This document shows positions 18,010 to 25,400 of a stretch of 64,000 nucleotides of DNA, one piece after another. Source of the stretch: Oscillospiraceae bacterium (GTDB lineage Bacteria > Bacillota > Clostridia > Oscillospirales > Ruminococcaceae); the NCBI GenBank assembly GCA_022835495.1, contig BQOK01000001.1, positions 3,596,001-3,660,000 of the forward strand, in the 5' to 3' direction. The translations under genes and the position numbers were made by a program. The notes under the pieces were generated by a model, which did not search any database, had not been told where the DNA came from, and was given only the letters and a program-made list of their open reading frames with translations. Within the stretch, counting starts at the first letter, position 1; each line of letters starts with the position of its first letter.

Positions 18010-19017
18010 ATGAGCGTAACTTATGGGTTTTACAACTCGCTAAACGGCGACCGCAAGTATAACGCCGAGCAGGTATCGAGCCTGTTTGACGGTTTGATTA
18101 TCGATGGTGTGTTCGCTTCCATCGGGACGGCTTTCGCAGTAAAAGCGACGACGGGAATTACCGTCAATGTTGGAATCGGCAAAGCTTGGTTTAACCACAC
18201 ATGGACTTTGAACGATTCTGTTCTTCCGCTAGAAGCCCCGGAAGCCGAAGTCCTTTTGGACAGAATCGACGCAGTTGTGCTTGAGGTGGACGCTACGGAA
18301 TCTGTTCGGGCAAACAGCATCAAATTTGTGAAAGGGACGCCGTCCAGCGCTCCGTCTAATCCGACTCTTATGAACGAGGGCACTGTGCATCAGTATCCGC
18401 TCTGTTATATTTACAGAAAATTCGGAAGCTCGGCGATCACGCAGGCCGATATCACAAATATGGTGGGTACGGAATCTACCCCGTTTGTCACAGCTATGCT
18501 GCAAACCCTCAGCCTTGACGAACTTCTGGGCCAGTGGCAGAGCGAACTTGACCAGTTTGTCGACGCAAGGCAGGACGAGGTAGACCAGTGGATTGCCAGC
18601 GAGGAATCCGACTTTACCGAATGGTTCGATCAGATGAAAGCGGATTTACAGGCGGAACAAACCCTGCTCGACCAATGGGTTGCCGCTGAACAGGCTGATT
18701 TCCTGGCATGGTACAACCAGATGAAAGACCAGTTAGGAGAGGACGCCGCCGGAAATCTTCAAAACCAGATCAACAAGGACGAGATCAAGCGGATTCTTTT
18801 GGTCGGGTTTGAAGACGGAACAAAAGAGTTTTCGGAAGACGGAACGGTCATTACCTCTACCGCCAGCGACGGACGAATCCTGACGAAGACGTTTACGAAC
18901 GGATTCCTCACAATGACGAGCGTGTTGAAGAGCGCTGCCGGCGCGGAAGTGGCGAGAGCCGTGAAAACTTTTAACGCCGACGGCAGTTTAATCAGCACTG
19001 TCGTCACGTACTCTTAA
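18010..19017 (+). CDS. Tail fibre or baseplate protein with coiled coil and C-terminal module
   Basis: A 335-residue structural protein. The N-terminal 160 residues are beta-rich (YGFYNSLNGDRKYNAEQVSS is a common start of gut-phage baseplate proteins). The middle, about residues 170-255, is a Gln/Trp/Asp-rich helical stretch (DEVDQWIASEESDFTEWFDQ) likely to form a trimeric coiled coil. The last 75 residues (ILTKTFTNGFLTMTSVLK) match the C-terminus of the protein encoded at 24708-25250. The RBS is AAAGGAGGG. It may be the scaffold on which the variable protein encoded next is mounted. Confidence 0.75.
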   Translation: MSVTYGFYNSLNGDRKYNAEQVSSLFDGLIIDGVFASIGTAFAVKATTGITVNVGIGKAWFNHTWTLNDSVLPLEAPEAEVLLDRIDAVVLEVDATESVRANSIKFVKGTPSSAPSNPTLMNEGTVHQYPLCYIYRKFGSSAITQADITNMVGTESTPFVTAMLQTLSLDELLGQWQSELDQFVDARQDEVDQWIASEESDFTEWFDQMKADLQAEQTLLDQWVAAEQADFLAWYNQMKDQLGEDAAGNLQNQINKDEIKRILLVGFEDGTKEFSEDGTVITSTASDGRILTKTFTNGFLTMTSVLKSAAGAEVARAVKTFNADGSLISTVVTYS

Positions 19018-19038
19018 CGCGAAAGGAGAAAATTCAAA

Positions 19039-20883
19039 ATGGCAGAAGAAGATCTGATCTTTGGGAAAAACAGACATTTCTTCGGCGGCATCGAGCCGTC
19101 CAATATGCAGAACTTTACTGCGGTTATTGAAGGCGAGCATGTCAAAATTACAGCGCAGCTTCCTGCCGACACGGTTATCAACGGGCAAACGCTTTGCACC
19201 GTAGAGGGGGCCGTTATCCGAAGAAAGACAACGGATTATCCTAAGGATGAATTCGACGGAGAAGAGGTTGCCGTTATTAAGACCTCTACGACTTTTGTGG
19301 ACAGCTCAACGTCCGCAACAGGCACTTATTACTATGCGGCGTTCCCGTTTACCACGCAGGGCGTCTACAACCGAAATAAGGTGAACCGCGTTGTGGTGAA
19401 TGAGCCGGAGCCGATGGAGGAGTTTTCCGCAAAGTCGGTGTATGTTTCCTCTTCCGACACGGTGAAGGTAGAAATCACTGCCAAGCTTCCGGACGGCGTT
19501 GCCGGCGCTGTGATCCGAAAGAGCACGACTGGTTATCCGACAAGCGAAACCGACGGTGATGCGCTTACGACAATTATGACAGACACCGTATATACGGATA
19601 CCAATGTCACAGTTGGAACAACTTATTACTATTCGGCGTTCCCCTACACCAGCACCGGAGCCTATAACAGAAGCGAAGCCAACCGCACAAGCGTAACCCC
19701 GAAAAAGCGGGATTATCTGTTTGGTTACGATCTTGTCAAGTCTACCAGCAGCCCGAGCGGACGTGTTTCTTATCCCGACGATGTTGACAACGCGGATTTC
19801 ACGCCGGCCAAGATGAATTTCGGCGGCAGTTTCAGCTACGGAGACTGGAACTTTGCCCCTGGTGAGAAATTCATGCCCCGTCCGTGTATGTTGACTTTTG
19901 CCGGAGTTGTGGATCATTATTTAAATCCTAATGATTATACGCAGAAGGCGGAAGGCGGGGCTTCCAAAGTTGCTGATACTTCTTTTGGCGGCAACGCTAT
20001 GATGGAATGGCCGAAGATCTACACCAAACGGTGGGAAGAGGGCGGCGTGTACCATTTCCGCTGCTCGGATACCCCGCAGGATGAGAGTTGGGAATGCTGG
20101 AGCAACTACGACCGACTTAACAACCAGATCGACCACTTCTACACCCCGATTTATTTCGGTTCCAATGTGTCGAGCAAGCTCCGCTCTATCAGCGGGCAGG
20201 CAAATATGGTAAACCAGAACGCCACGACTGAAATCAATTATGCAAAGGCCAACGGAAGCGACTGGTACACCGAAGTCCTTGCGGACAGGCTGTTGATTCA
20301 GGATTTGCTTGTCATGATGGGCAAGAGCACCGACGGCCAGACCGTATATGGAAAAGGCAGATGCGATACCAATTCGGCCGTAAATACCGGTACCATGAAC
20401 AGCAGAGGCATGTTCTGGGGTTCCAACAACGGTACGGACGGCGTGAAGGTATTCGGCATGGAGCATTTCTGGGGGAATCTGTGGAGACGTACTGCCGGCT
20501 GGATGAATGTGAACGGCACGCAGAAAGTGAAACTGACGAGAGGGACAAAAGACGGGTCCACAGTCAGCGATTACAATACGGATGGCAACGGCTATAAAAC
20601 CGTGTCCGGCGCAACGCCTTCCGGCTCATCCGGCGGATACATCAACAGCATGAAAACGGAAGGGTTCGGACGGATTCCCGTTACGGCAAGCGGTTCGAGC
20701 AGCACATTCGAGGCGGACGGTCTTTACTACAACAATTCCGGCACAATGTATGCGTTTGTCGGCGGCTACTGGAGCCGTGACCTTCCATGCGGTCCGTTCT
20801 GCGCTACTCTGGCCTCTGCGCCGTCCACTTCGGACTCGGGCAGTGGCGCGGCTCTCTCTTGTAAACCACTTGCGACGGCGTAG
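19039..20883 (+). CDS. DGR target: variable C-type-lectin-like receptor-binding protein
   Basis: A 614-residue protein diversified by the adjacent retroelement. Residues about 30-105 and 125-215 are duplicated fibronectin-III-like units (GAVIRRKTTDYPKDEFDG and GAVIRKSTTGYPTSETDG; YYYAAFPFTTQGVYNR and YYYSAFPYTSTGAYNR). The C-terminal 400 residues have the look of the formylglycine-enzyme/C-type-lectin fold used by DGR targets (EHFWGNLWRRTAGWMN), ending in the variable surface GGYWSRDLPCGPFC...GAALSCKP. The RBS is AAAGGAG. By analogy with Bordetella phage Mtd it should bind host receptors at the tail tip. The codons that vary are mostly Asn (AAC or AAT) in the template. Confidence 0.93.
   Translation: MAEEDLIFGKNRHFFGGIEPSNMQNFTAVIEGEHVKITAQLPADTVINGQTLCTVEGAVIRRKTTDYPKDEFDGEEVAVIKTSTTFVDSSTSATGTYYYAAFPFTTQGVYNRNKVNRVVVNEPEPMEEFSAKSVYVSSSDTVKVEITAKLPDGVAGAVIRKSTTGYPTSETDGDALTTIMTDTVYTDTNVTVGTTYYYSAFPYTSTGAYNRSEANRTSVTPKKRDYLFGYDLVKSTSSPSGRVSYPDDVDNADFTPAKMNFGGSFSYGDWNFAPGEKFMPRPCMLTFAGVVDHYLNPNDYTQKAEGGASKVADTSFGGNAMMEWPKIYTKRWEEGGVYHFRCSDTPQDESWECWSNYDRLNNQIDHFYTPIYFGSNVSSKLRSISGQANMVNQNATTEINYAKANGSDWYTEVLADRLLIQDLLVMMGKSTDGQTVYGKGRCDTNSAVNTGTMNSRGMFWGSNNGTDGVKVFGMEHFWGNLWRRTAGWMNVNGTQKVKLTRGTKDGSTVSDYNTDGNGYKTVSGATPSGSSGGYINSMKTEGFGRIPVTASGSSSTFEADGLYYNNSGTMYAFVGGYWSRDLPCGPFCATLASAPSTSDSGSGAALSCKPLATA
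20751..20862 (+). repeat. DGR variable repeat (VR)
   Basis: This stretch at the 3' end of the target gene aligns without gaps to the template at 20965-21076 (offset 214). Of 112 aligned positions 20 differ. Nineteen differences fall on the 27 adenines of the template, and only one (C at 20856, G at 21070) on the other 85 positions. That is the signature of adenine-directed mutagenic retrohoming. The single non-A difference lies at the GC-rich 3' end, where the initiation-of-mutagenic-homing element is expected. Confidence 0.96.
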
Positions 20884-20907
20884 CCGTCCAAAGAGGAGAG
20901 GTCTGGA

Positions 20908-20920
20908 GAACCTTAGGTTC
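20908..20920. other. Small inverted repeat downstream of VR
   Basis: GAACC at 20908-20912, TTA, then GGTTC at 20916-20920 form a short hairpin or cruciform 46 bases after the end of VR. DGRs such as that of phage BPP-1 carry a hairpin just 3' of the VR that aids target recognition. This one is shorter and further away, so equivalence is uncertain. Confidence 0.4.
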
Positions 20921-20964
20921 GCCGGAGAAAAAATAAAATCAAAAGGGTTATGTACTGCGAAAGC

Positions 20965-21076
20965 TGCGATTGTCGGCGGCAACTGGAACAATGACCTTCA
21001 ATGCGGTCCGTTCTACGCTAATCTGAACAATACGCCGTCCAATTCGAACTCGAACAATGGCGCGGCTCTGTCTTAT
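20965..21076 (+). repeat. DGR template repeat (TR)
   Basis: The non-coding donor copy lies between the target gene and the reverse transcriptase gene. Read in the VR frame it encodes a run rich in Asn codons (GGNWNNDLQCGPFYANLNN). Such codons let adenine mutagenesis sample many residues without stops. The transcript through this region would be the template for the error-prone cDNA. The rest of the 318 bases between genes (20884-21201) holds no protein gene; the 125 bases 3' of TR may form part of the structured RNA. Confidence 0.95.
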
Positions 21077-21201
21077 CCAATAAGAGGTTTCTCACTTAAT
21101 GCAGTACATATCGCTGTAAAAAACAGCAAGAGACAATTTGTTTCTTCCTCACCGCTTGGTGAAAATTAACTCGGTGCAAGCATCTGCTAGTAGCTGAGAA
21201 T

Positions 21202-22338
21202 ATGTCGAACGCGGATGAGAGGATAAGAGAGAATATGAAATCCTATAACCACTTGTACGAAAACTGCATATCCGAAGAAAACCGAAGGATCTCCCTTAAC
21301 CTTGCGAAACACAGCAAGCGAATGCGAAGAATCATGAAAAGCCGGCACCTGTCCGACGATGCTCTGGTTGCCTTGTCCTACGACTGGATCAACAACTATG
21401 AGAACGCCGAGCATGTGCCGGTTTATATTTATGACGGCATTACGCGCAAAGAGAGGGTTATTATCGTTCCCACAATGGAAGAGCTGATTGTTCAGCACAA
21501 CGTTGTGAACGCTTTGAAGCCGATGTTCTGCAAGGGCATGTATGAGCACAGCTATGCCAGTTTGCCGGGAAGAGGCGCCCACAAAGGGAAACAGGTCATT
21601 GAGAAATGGATTCGAACCGATGCGAAGAACTGCAAGTATGTTCTGAAAATGGATATCCGGCATTTCTTCGACACCGTTCCCCACGACAAACTGAAAGCCA
21701 AACTCAGGAAGACAATCCATGATGAAAAAATGCTGGATTTGCTCTTTCGGATTATCGACGTAACCGACGTCGGGATTCCGTTAGGCTTTTACACTTCCCA
21801 ATGGCTTTCCAACTGGTATTTGCAGGGCCTCGACCACTATATCAAAGAACGGTTGGGAGCCGTGCACTATATGCGCTACATGGATGATATGGTTATCTTC
21901 GGCAGTAACAAGAAGGTTTTGCACCGGACAAGACAAGCAATTTCCGATTATCTCGAAAATGAGCTTGGGCTTTCACTAAAAGACAACTGGCAGGTTTTTC
22001 GGTTCTCATATGGGAACGACAAGGGGCGCGACCTTGACTTCATGGGGTTCCGATTCTTCAGGAACCGAACAATACTTCGTAAAACCATCATGTACAAGGC
22101 CACGAGAAAAGCCAGAAAACTTTCCCGAAAAGAGAGACCGACGATACACGACGCCCGTCAGATGCTGTCATATCTTGGTTGGATTGACTGCACCGATACT
22201 TATAAGATGTATCGGAAATGGATTAAACCATATATCAGCTTTAAGCAACTGAAACGCAAAATCTCACAGCATGACAGATACGACGACAGAAGAGTATACC
22301 AAAAGCTTGTCAAACCTTACAGCTCGAAAGGAGGATAA
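21202..22338 (+). CDS. DGR reverse transcriptase
   Basis: A 378-residue reverse transcriptase that copies the template RNA into mutated cDNA. It carries the catalytic box YMDDM near residue 225. The preceding motif IPLGFYTSQWLSNWYL near residue 194 has the DGR-specific SQ in place of the QG found in retroviral, intron and retron enzymes. LKMDIRHFFDTVPHDKL supplies the first catalytic Asp. There is no maturase, HNH or other extra domain, and the basic C-terminus is usual for this family. It lies 125 bases after TR. No classical Avd accessory gene is adjacent. Confidence 0.95.
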   Translation: MSNADERIRENMKSYNHLYENCISEENRRISLNLAKHSKRMRRIMKSRHLSDDALVALSYDWINNYENAEHVPVYIYDGITRKERVIIVPTMEELIVQHNVVNALKPMFCKGMYEHSYASLPGRGAHKGKQVIEKWIRTDAKNCKYVLKMDIRHFFDTVPHDKLKAKLRKTIHDEKMLDLLFRIIDVTDVGIPLGFYTSQWLSNWYLQGLDHYIKERLGAVHYMRYMDDMVIFGSNKKVLHRTRQAISDYLENELGLSLKDNWQVFRFSYGNDKGRDLDFMGFRFFRNRTILRKTIMYKATRKARKLSRKERPTIHDARQMLSYLGWIDCTDTYKMYRKWIKPYISFKQLKRKISQHDRYDDRRVYQKLVKPYSSKGG

Positions 22339-22343
22339 GGCGT

Positions 22344-22679
22344 ATGGAGCTAGACTACCGATATGCCGAGAGTACAGTCAAGCCGTCTGCCCTTGAAATC
22401 AACGACGGCACGGTTTATCTGCGAAAAGACTATTCCGAAATTGTCCGAACCTCTGAGCAAAGCGAAGAAGTCACTTACTGGACATACCAGGAGGCCCAGA
22501 TTACTACGCAGGAATTCAACGAGTATGTCAACATGCTCATGGCTCAAAATGCGATCAAGGGTCAGAACGATTCCGAGAACATCGTCAGCCTTATGGTTGG
22601 ACAGGAAAACAACGACAGCAATCAGCTTGCCGTAATGGAAGCGATTGCCGATCTGTACGAAATGCTTTTGCCAATGTAG
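22344..22679 (+). CDS. Small acidic phage protein downstream of the DGR, unknown function
   Basis: A 111-residue acidic protein with AAAGGAGG before its ATG, starting 5 bases after the reverse transcriptase stop. The N-terminal half is beta-like (ALEINDGTVYLRKDYSEIV) and the C-terminal half helical and Gln/Asn-rich. Gut prophages often have such a gene beside baseplate genes. It is not a good match to the basic four-helix Avd protein of DGRs, so I do not call it avd. Confidence 0.6.
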   Translation: MELDYRYAESTVKPSALEINDGTVYLRKDYSEIVRTSEQSEEVTYWTYQEAQITTQEFNEYVNMLMAQNAIKGQNDSENIVSLMVGQENNDSNQLAVMEAIADLYEMLLPM

Positions 22680-22691
22680 GAGGTGCCGGTT

Positions 22692-22835
22692 ATGGTTAGT
22701 CTTTACTGCACGCTTATCATCAATAAGCGAAGAACATTCGACCAAGTCCCGGAGAAAATCCAGGGCGAAGTCGAAACCAGACTCAGGGAACTGGGTTATG
22801 ACGTCAACGGCGATCCTGTTGCCGGGGAGGTCTAA
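22692..22835 (+). CDS. CD1375-like small phage protein, copy 1
   Basis: A 47-residue protein (start [16 protein letters not shown]) of the small CD1375-type family common in Clostridia prophages. The family pattern is a hydrophobic beta start, RRTF, QVP, a helix, and a closing LGYD.NG.P. The RBS is GGAGG at 22679-22683. The function is unknown. A paralogue follows at 22880. Confidence 0.75.
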   Translation: MVSLYCTLIINKRRTFDQVPEKIQGEVETRLRELGYDVNGDPVAGEV

Positions 22836-22879
22836 CCATGTTCTATATACTCACAAAACTATTTGTAGGAGGTAGTAAA

Positions 22880-23017
22880 ATGGTAGCATTGTATGTTGCA
22901 CTGATCGTCAACGACCGCAGGACCTTTGAGCAGGTTCCGGCCAAACTGAAGGCTGCTGTGAAGGCAGACCTTGAGGCTATCGGCCTCGACGAGAACGGGA
23001 ACGCTATTGTAGAGTAA
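22880..23017 (+). CDS. CD1375-like small phage protein, copy 2
   Basis: A 45-residue paralogue of the preceding small protein: [20 protein letters not shown] against [20 protein letters not shown], and [10 protein letters not shown] against [12 protein letters not shown] at the end. The AGGAGG site at 22867-22872 selects ATG 22880 over an in-frame ATG at 22838. A tandem duplicate; the function is unknown. Confidence 0.75.
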   Translation: MVALYVALIVNDRRTFEQVPAKLKAAVKADLEAIGLDENGNAIVE

Positions 23018-23129
23018 CCCGTTGGCGAGAGGAGGGGCCTGCTTCATCGTGGGCCCCAATTCTCTTTCTTTTAAGAAGCTGTAGGGGGTATTTTCCGTAA
23101 GCTTCTTTATTTGTTTTATAAGGAGGACG
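23018..23129 (+). other. Intergenic stem between small phage genes
   Basis: These 112 bases between small genes contain an imperfect inverted repeat AAGAAGCT / AAGCTTCTT (about 23073-23107), followed by a T-rich tract. It could be a weak terminator or a processing site. No gene is seen. Confidence 0.35.
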
Positions 23130-23474
23130 ATGCGAAAGATGGAACCCTGGCTTCAAATGGTGGTGACAATTGTTTGTGCGGTCATCGCTTCTTCCGGTTT
23201 TTGGGCATTTATTCAAAAGAAAAACGACAACAAAGATGTAAAGTCGCAGATGCTTATCGGGCTTGCCCACGACCGCATTATATTTCTCGGGATGCATTAC
23301 ATCGAGCGGGGATGGATTACACAGGACGAATATGAGAATCTTTACGAGTACCTGTATAAACCTTATGAAAAACTCGGCGGGAACGGCTCGGCTAAGCGAA
23401 TTATGACCGAAGTGAATAAGCTGCCTATCCGAAAGTCGACTTACCAGCCGGAAGAGGTGACAGACCATGAATAA
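23130..23474 (+). CDS. Small membrane-anchored phage protein, holin-like or superinfection-type
   Basis: A 114-residue protein: one N-terminal membrane helix (MVVTIVCAVIASSGFWAFI) and a charged cytoplasmic tail with LIGLAHDRIIFLGMHYIERG and a KLGGNGSAKRIM segment. This family is frequent in Firmicutes prophages near the end of the late operon and is often annotated holin-like, although a true holin (7757) is present elsewhere. The RBS is AAGGAGG. Confidence 0.6.
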   Translation: MRKMEPWLQMVVTIVCAVIASSGFWAFIQKKNDNKDVKSQMLIGLAHDRIIFLGMHYIERGWITQDEYENLYEYLYKPYEKLGGNGSAKRIMTEVNKLPIRKSTYQPEEVTDHE

Positions 23475-23497
23475 TTGTTGAAAATGGAGGTGATACC

Positions 23498-23830
23498 ATG
23501 AGTTACAGTGTTTCGGGTACAACGATCACGCTAACCAGAGGAGACACTTTTGTGGCGCTCATTTCTATCACCAAACAGGACGGCACGCCATATGTGCCAA
23601 ATGATGGCGATAAAGTACGGTTTGCCATGAAAGCAAAATATGAGGATCCAGAACCGCTTGTGGTGAAAGATATCCCGATTGATACGCTTACACTTACTCT
23701 TCTTCCGGAGGATACGAAAGACCTTTCGTTTGGAAAGTATGTTTATGATATTCAGCTAACGAAAGCCGACGGAACTGTGGATACCTTTATCACAAAAGCA
23801 ACTATTAAAATAACAGAAGAGGTAGATTAG
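23498..23830 (+). CDS. Small beta-rich baseplate-type protein
   Basis: A 110-residue protein with the pattern of the N-terminal immunoglobulin-like domain of BppU-type baseplate proteins (ITLTRGDTFVALISITKQDG, then FGKYVYDIQLTKADGTVDTF). It is probably a structural accessory of the tail tip. The RBS is GGAGGTGAT. The stop is followed one base later by the next gene. Confidence 0.6.
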   Translation: MSYSVSGTTITLTRGDTFVALISITKQDGTPYVPNDGDKVRFAMKAKYEDPEPLVVKDIPIDTLTLTLLPEDTKDLSFGKYVYDIQLTKADGTVDTFITKATIKITEEVD

Positions 23831-23831
23831 T

Positions 23832-24095
23832 ATGAGCGGATTAAAAGCGTTCGAATCAATTCGCGGTACTATTTCGGGAGAATCTACCTTATCGGGAACA
23901 TTGTCCGTAGCTACAGGACAAGATTACGACATCTATTCCGGAGAGTATGAGATAATTCCAGACGTTGAAGATGAACAGACGCTGGAAACCGCTCACAAAT
24001 TGCTTACGGATAATATTGTTGTCGCCAAAGTTCCTTACTTTGAGACCAGCAATGATTCGAACGGAAATACCGCTTATATTGGAAAGGAAGTGTAG
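23832..24095 (+). CDS. Small phage tail-region protein, unknown function
   Basis: An 87-residue protein beginning with a short repetitive beta motif (IRGTISGESTLSGTLSVATG), then an acidic middle and a segment VVAKVPYFETSNDSNGNTAY typical of Clostridia prophage tail modules. No catalytic motif is seen. It sits between other probable fibre accessory genes and is likely structural. Confidence 0.55.
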   Translation: MSGLKAFESIRGTISGESTLSGTLSVATGQDYDIYSGEYEIIPDVEDEQTLETAHKLLTDNIVVAKVPYFETSNDSNGNTAYIGKEV

Positions 24096-24098
24096 TTT

Positions 24099-24692
24099 AT
24101 GCCAGAAACAAAAGCAATCAATAAAGTTATATATGGTGGAAGAGTCCTTATTGACTTGACTGGCGATACTATTACCGCTGACAAGCTACTTGCTGGATAT
24201 AAGGCACACGGAGCAGACGGTAATATTGTAAATGGTACTTGCGATTATGATATGAATACGCAAGACGCTAATGCTACCGCTGCTGAGATTCTGTCAGGTA
24301 AGAAAGCCGGCGTTGGTGGTCAAATGGTTACAGGTGCCATGAAAAACAATGGTGCCGTAGAAGGGACCATTTCATCCAAAGATGAGGAGTATACTGTTCC
24401 ACAGGGCTTTCACGACGGTTCGGGCAAAGTAAAAATCCATGCTGACGAAAAGGCGAAGCTTGTTGCAAACAACATTCGGGAAGGCGTTACGATTCTTGGT
24501 GTTGCCGGCAGTATGACCGGAACCGAAGGGGCCAATCCGCAGGCTAAAACCGTTACACCAAGCACCAGTCAGCAGGAAATCCTTCCGGATTCTGAGTCCG
24601 GGTACAATTATCTTTCCCAGGTTACTGTTTTGGCTATCCCTTATTCGGAGGCGGAGAACCCGCAGGGAGGCACGACTGTAACAATCGGCTAA
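24099..24692 (+). CDS. Tail fibre-like protein with shared N-terminal module
   Basis: A 197-residue protein. Its first 45 residues (INKVIYGGRVLIDLTGDTIT, KLLAGYKAHGADG) are homologous to the start of the next gene's product. The middle contains repeated Gly-rich strands (VGGQMVTGAMKNNGAVEGTI), like short fibre or needle proteins. The C-terminus (LSQVTVLAIPYSEAENPQGG) is a common ending of gut-phage fibre segments. The role, structural and possibly glycan-binding, is inferred. Confidence 0.6.
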   Translation: MPETKAINKVIYGGRVLIDLTGDTITADKLLAGYKAHGADGNIVNGTCDYDMNTQDANATAAEILSGKKAGVGGQMVTGAMKNNGAVEGTISSKDEEYTVPQGFHDGSGKVKIHADEKAKLVANNIREGVTILGVAGSMTGTEGANPQAKTVTPSTSQQEILPDSESGYNYLSQVTVLAIPYSEAENPQGGTTVTIG

Positions 24693-24707
24693 TGAGAGGT
24701 GATGGCG

Positions 24708-25250
24708 ATGTCCTTTAATAAAGTAATCTATGGAGGACGAACTCTTATCGATTTGACTGCCGATACCGTAACGGAAGATTCTTTGCTAGAGGGCTACACC
24801 GCTCATAAAGCGGACGGTTCTGTTATAACAGGAAAATTCAAAGGTGGAAGCGAGACGGAGGAAATAGACCGAATCCTTACTTCCGGACTAACCGATGGTT
24901 ATAAATATTTTCTGGATGATGGAACCATTATAAGCAACGATAAAGCAGGCAACCTCAAATTAACCAAGACTTTTTCGAATAATTTTAAAACCTGCACAAC
25001 CATTTTGACCAACGAAGATGGAACCGAATTAGGACGAACGGTAAAGAATTATTCGGACGATTATCTTGTTATAACCACCATCGATCATTTAGGGCGCAAA
25101 CTTGTCAAGACATTCAACACGGCATTGAAGACTTGCGTTTCCGTCCTTATGGACGCGGAAGGAATACAGTTGGCTAGGCAGACTAAGACCTTCTCGGACG
25201 ATGGTTCAGTCATCGAAACAGAGGTTGTTTACGGCAGTCAAACGACGTAA
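24708..25250 (+). CDS. Tail fibre-like protein, last phage gene
   Basis: A 180-residue protein. Residues 1-45 repeat the N-terminal module of the preceding gene product (FNKVIYGGRTLIDLTADTVT). The rest contains two copies of a module, LTKTFSNNFKTCTTILTNED and LVKTFNTALKTCVSVLMDAE, that also ends the coiled-coil protein encoded at 18010-19017. The start at 24708 is chosen because GAGAGGTG lies 7 bases before it; ATG 24702 is too close. It is probably a structural part of the tail tip. Confidence 0.62.
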   Translation: MSFNKVIYGGRTLIDLTADTVTEDSLLEGYTAHKADGSVITGKFKGGSETEEIDRILTSGLTDGYKYFLDDGTIISNDKAGNLKLTKTFSNNFKTCTTILTNEDGTELGRTVKNYSDDYLVITTIDHLGRKLVKTFNTALKTCVSVLMDAEGIQLARQTKTFSDDGSVIETEVVYGSQTT

Positions 25251-25400
25251 TAAAAGTATATACATCTCGGTTTATTCCTACACTATACCTGCATTTGAGC
25301 CGAAAAACCCAGTATTTCCGGGAATTTTTGTTTCAATTATAGGAATATCTTTTAAAAAACGCAGTCCCTTTTACGGGCTGTCTTGAAAGGGGGCCGCGGG
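25251..25400. other. Prophage-chromosome junction region
   Basis: About 150 bases with no gene. AT-rich phage-type sequence gives way to GC-rich host sequence near 25340-25390. The right attachment site should lie here, but the left end is outside the window, so no core repeat can be named. No tRNA is present at this edge. Confidence 0.6.

Larger units (their letters stand above)
1..25300 (+). mobile_element. Siphovirus-type prophage, late region (left end outside window)
   Basis: A run of co-directional genes in the canonical late order (terminase, portal, protease-capsid, connectors, tail tube, chaperones, tape measure, distal tail, fibres) identifies a prophage. Base composition is clearly poorer in GC than the host genes that begin at 25401. 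No integrase, repressor or replication gene lies here, so the early half must be to the left. The genes are tightly packed, most have strong AGGAGG-type ribosome sites, and none of the structural genes is visibly broken, so the late region could still be functional. The right edge is placed between the last phage gene (ends 25250) and the host pilin-like gene. Confidence 0.93.

Noticed and set aside
22344-22679. Gene considered as the DGR accessory protein Avd
   Set aside because: It is acidic and of mixed beta/alpha appearance, whereas Avd is a basic four-helix bundle; position alone is not enough.
25251-25400. tRNA or tRNA fragment at the prophage right end
   Set aside because: No cloverleaf or conserved T-arm is present; the attachment site cannot be defined without the left end.
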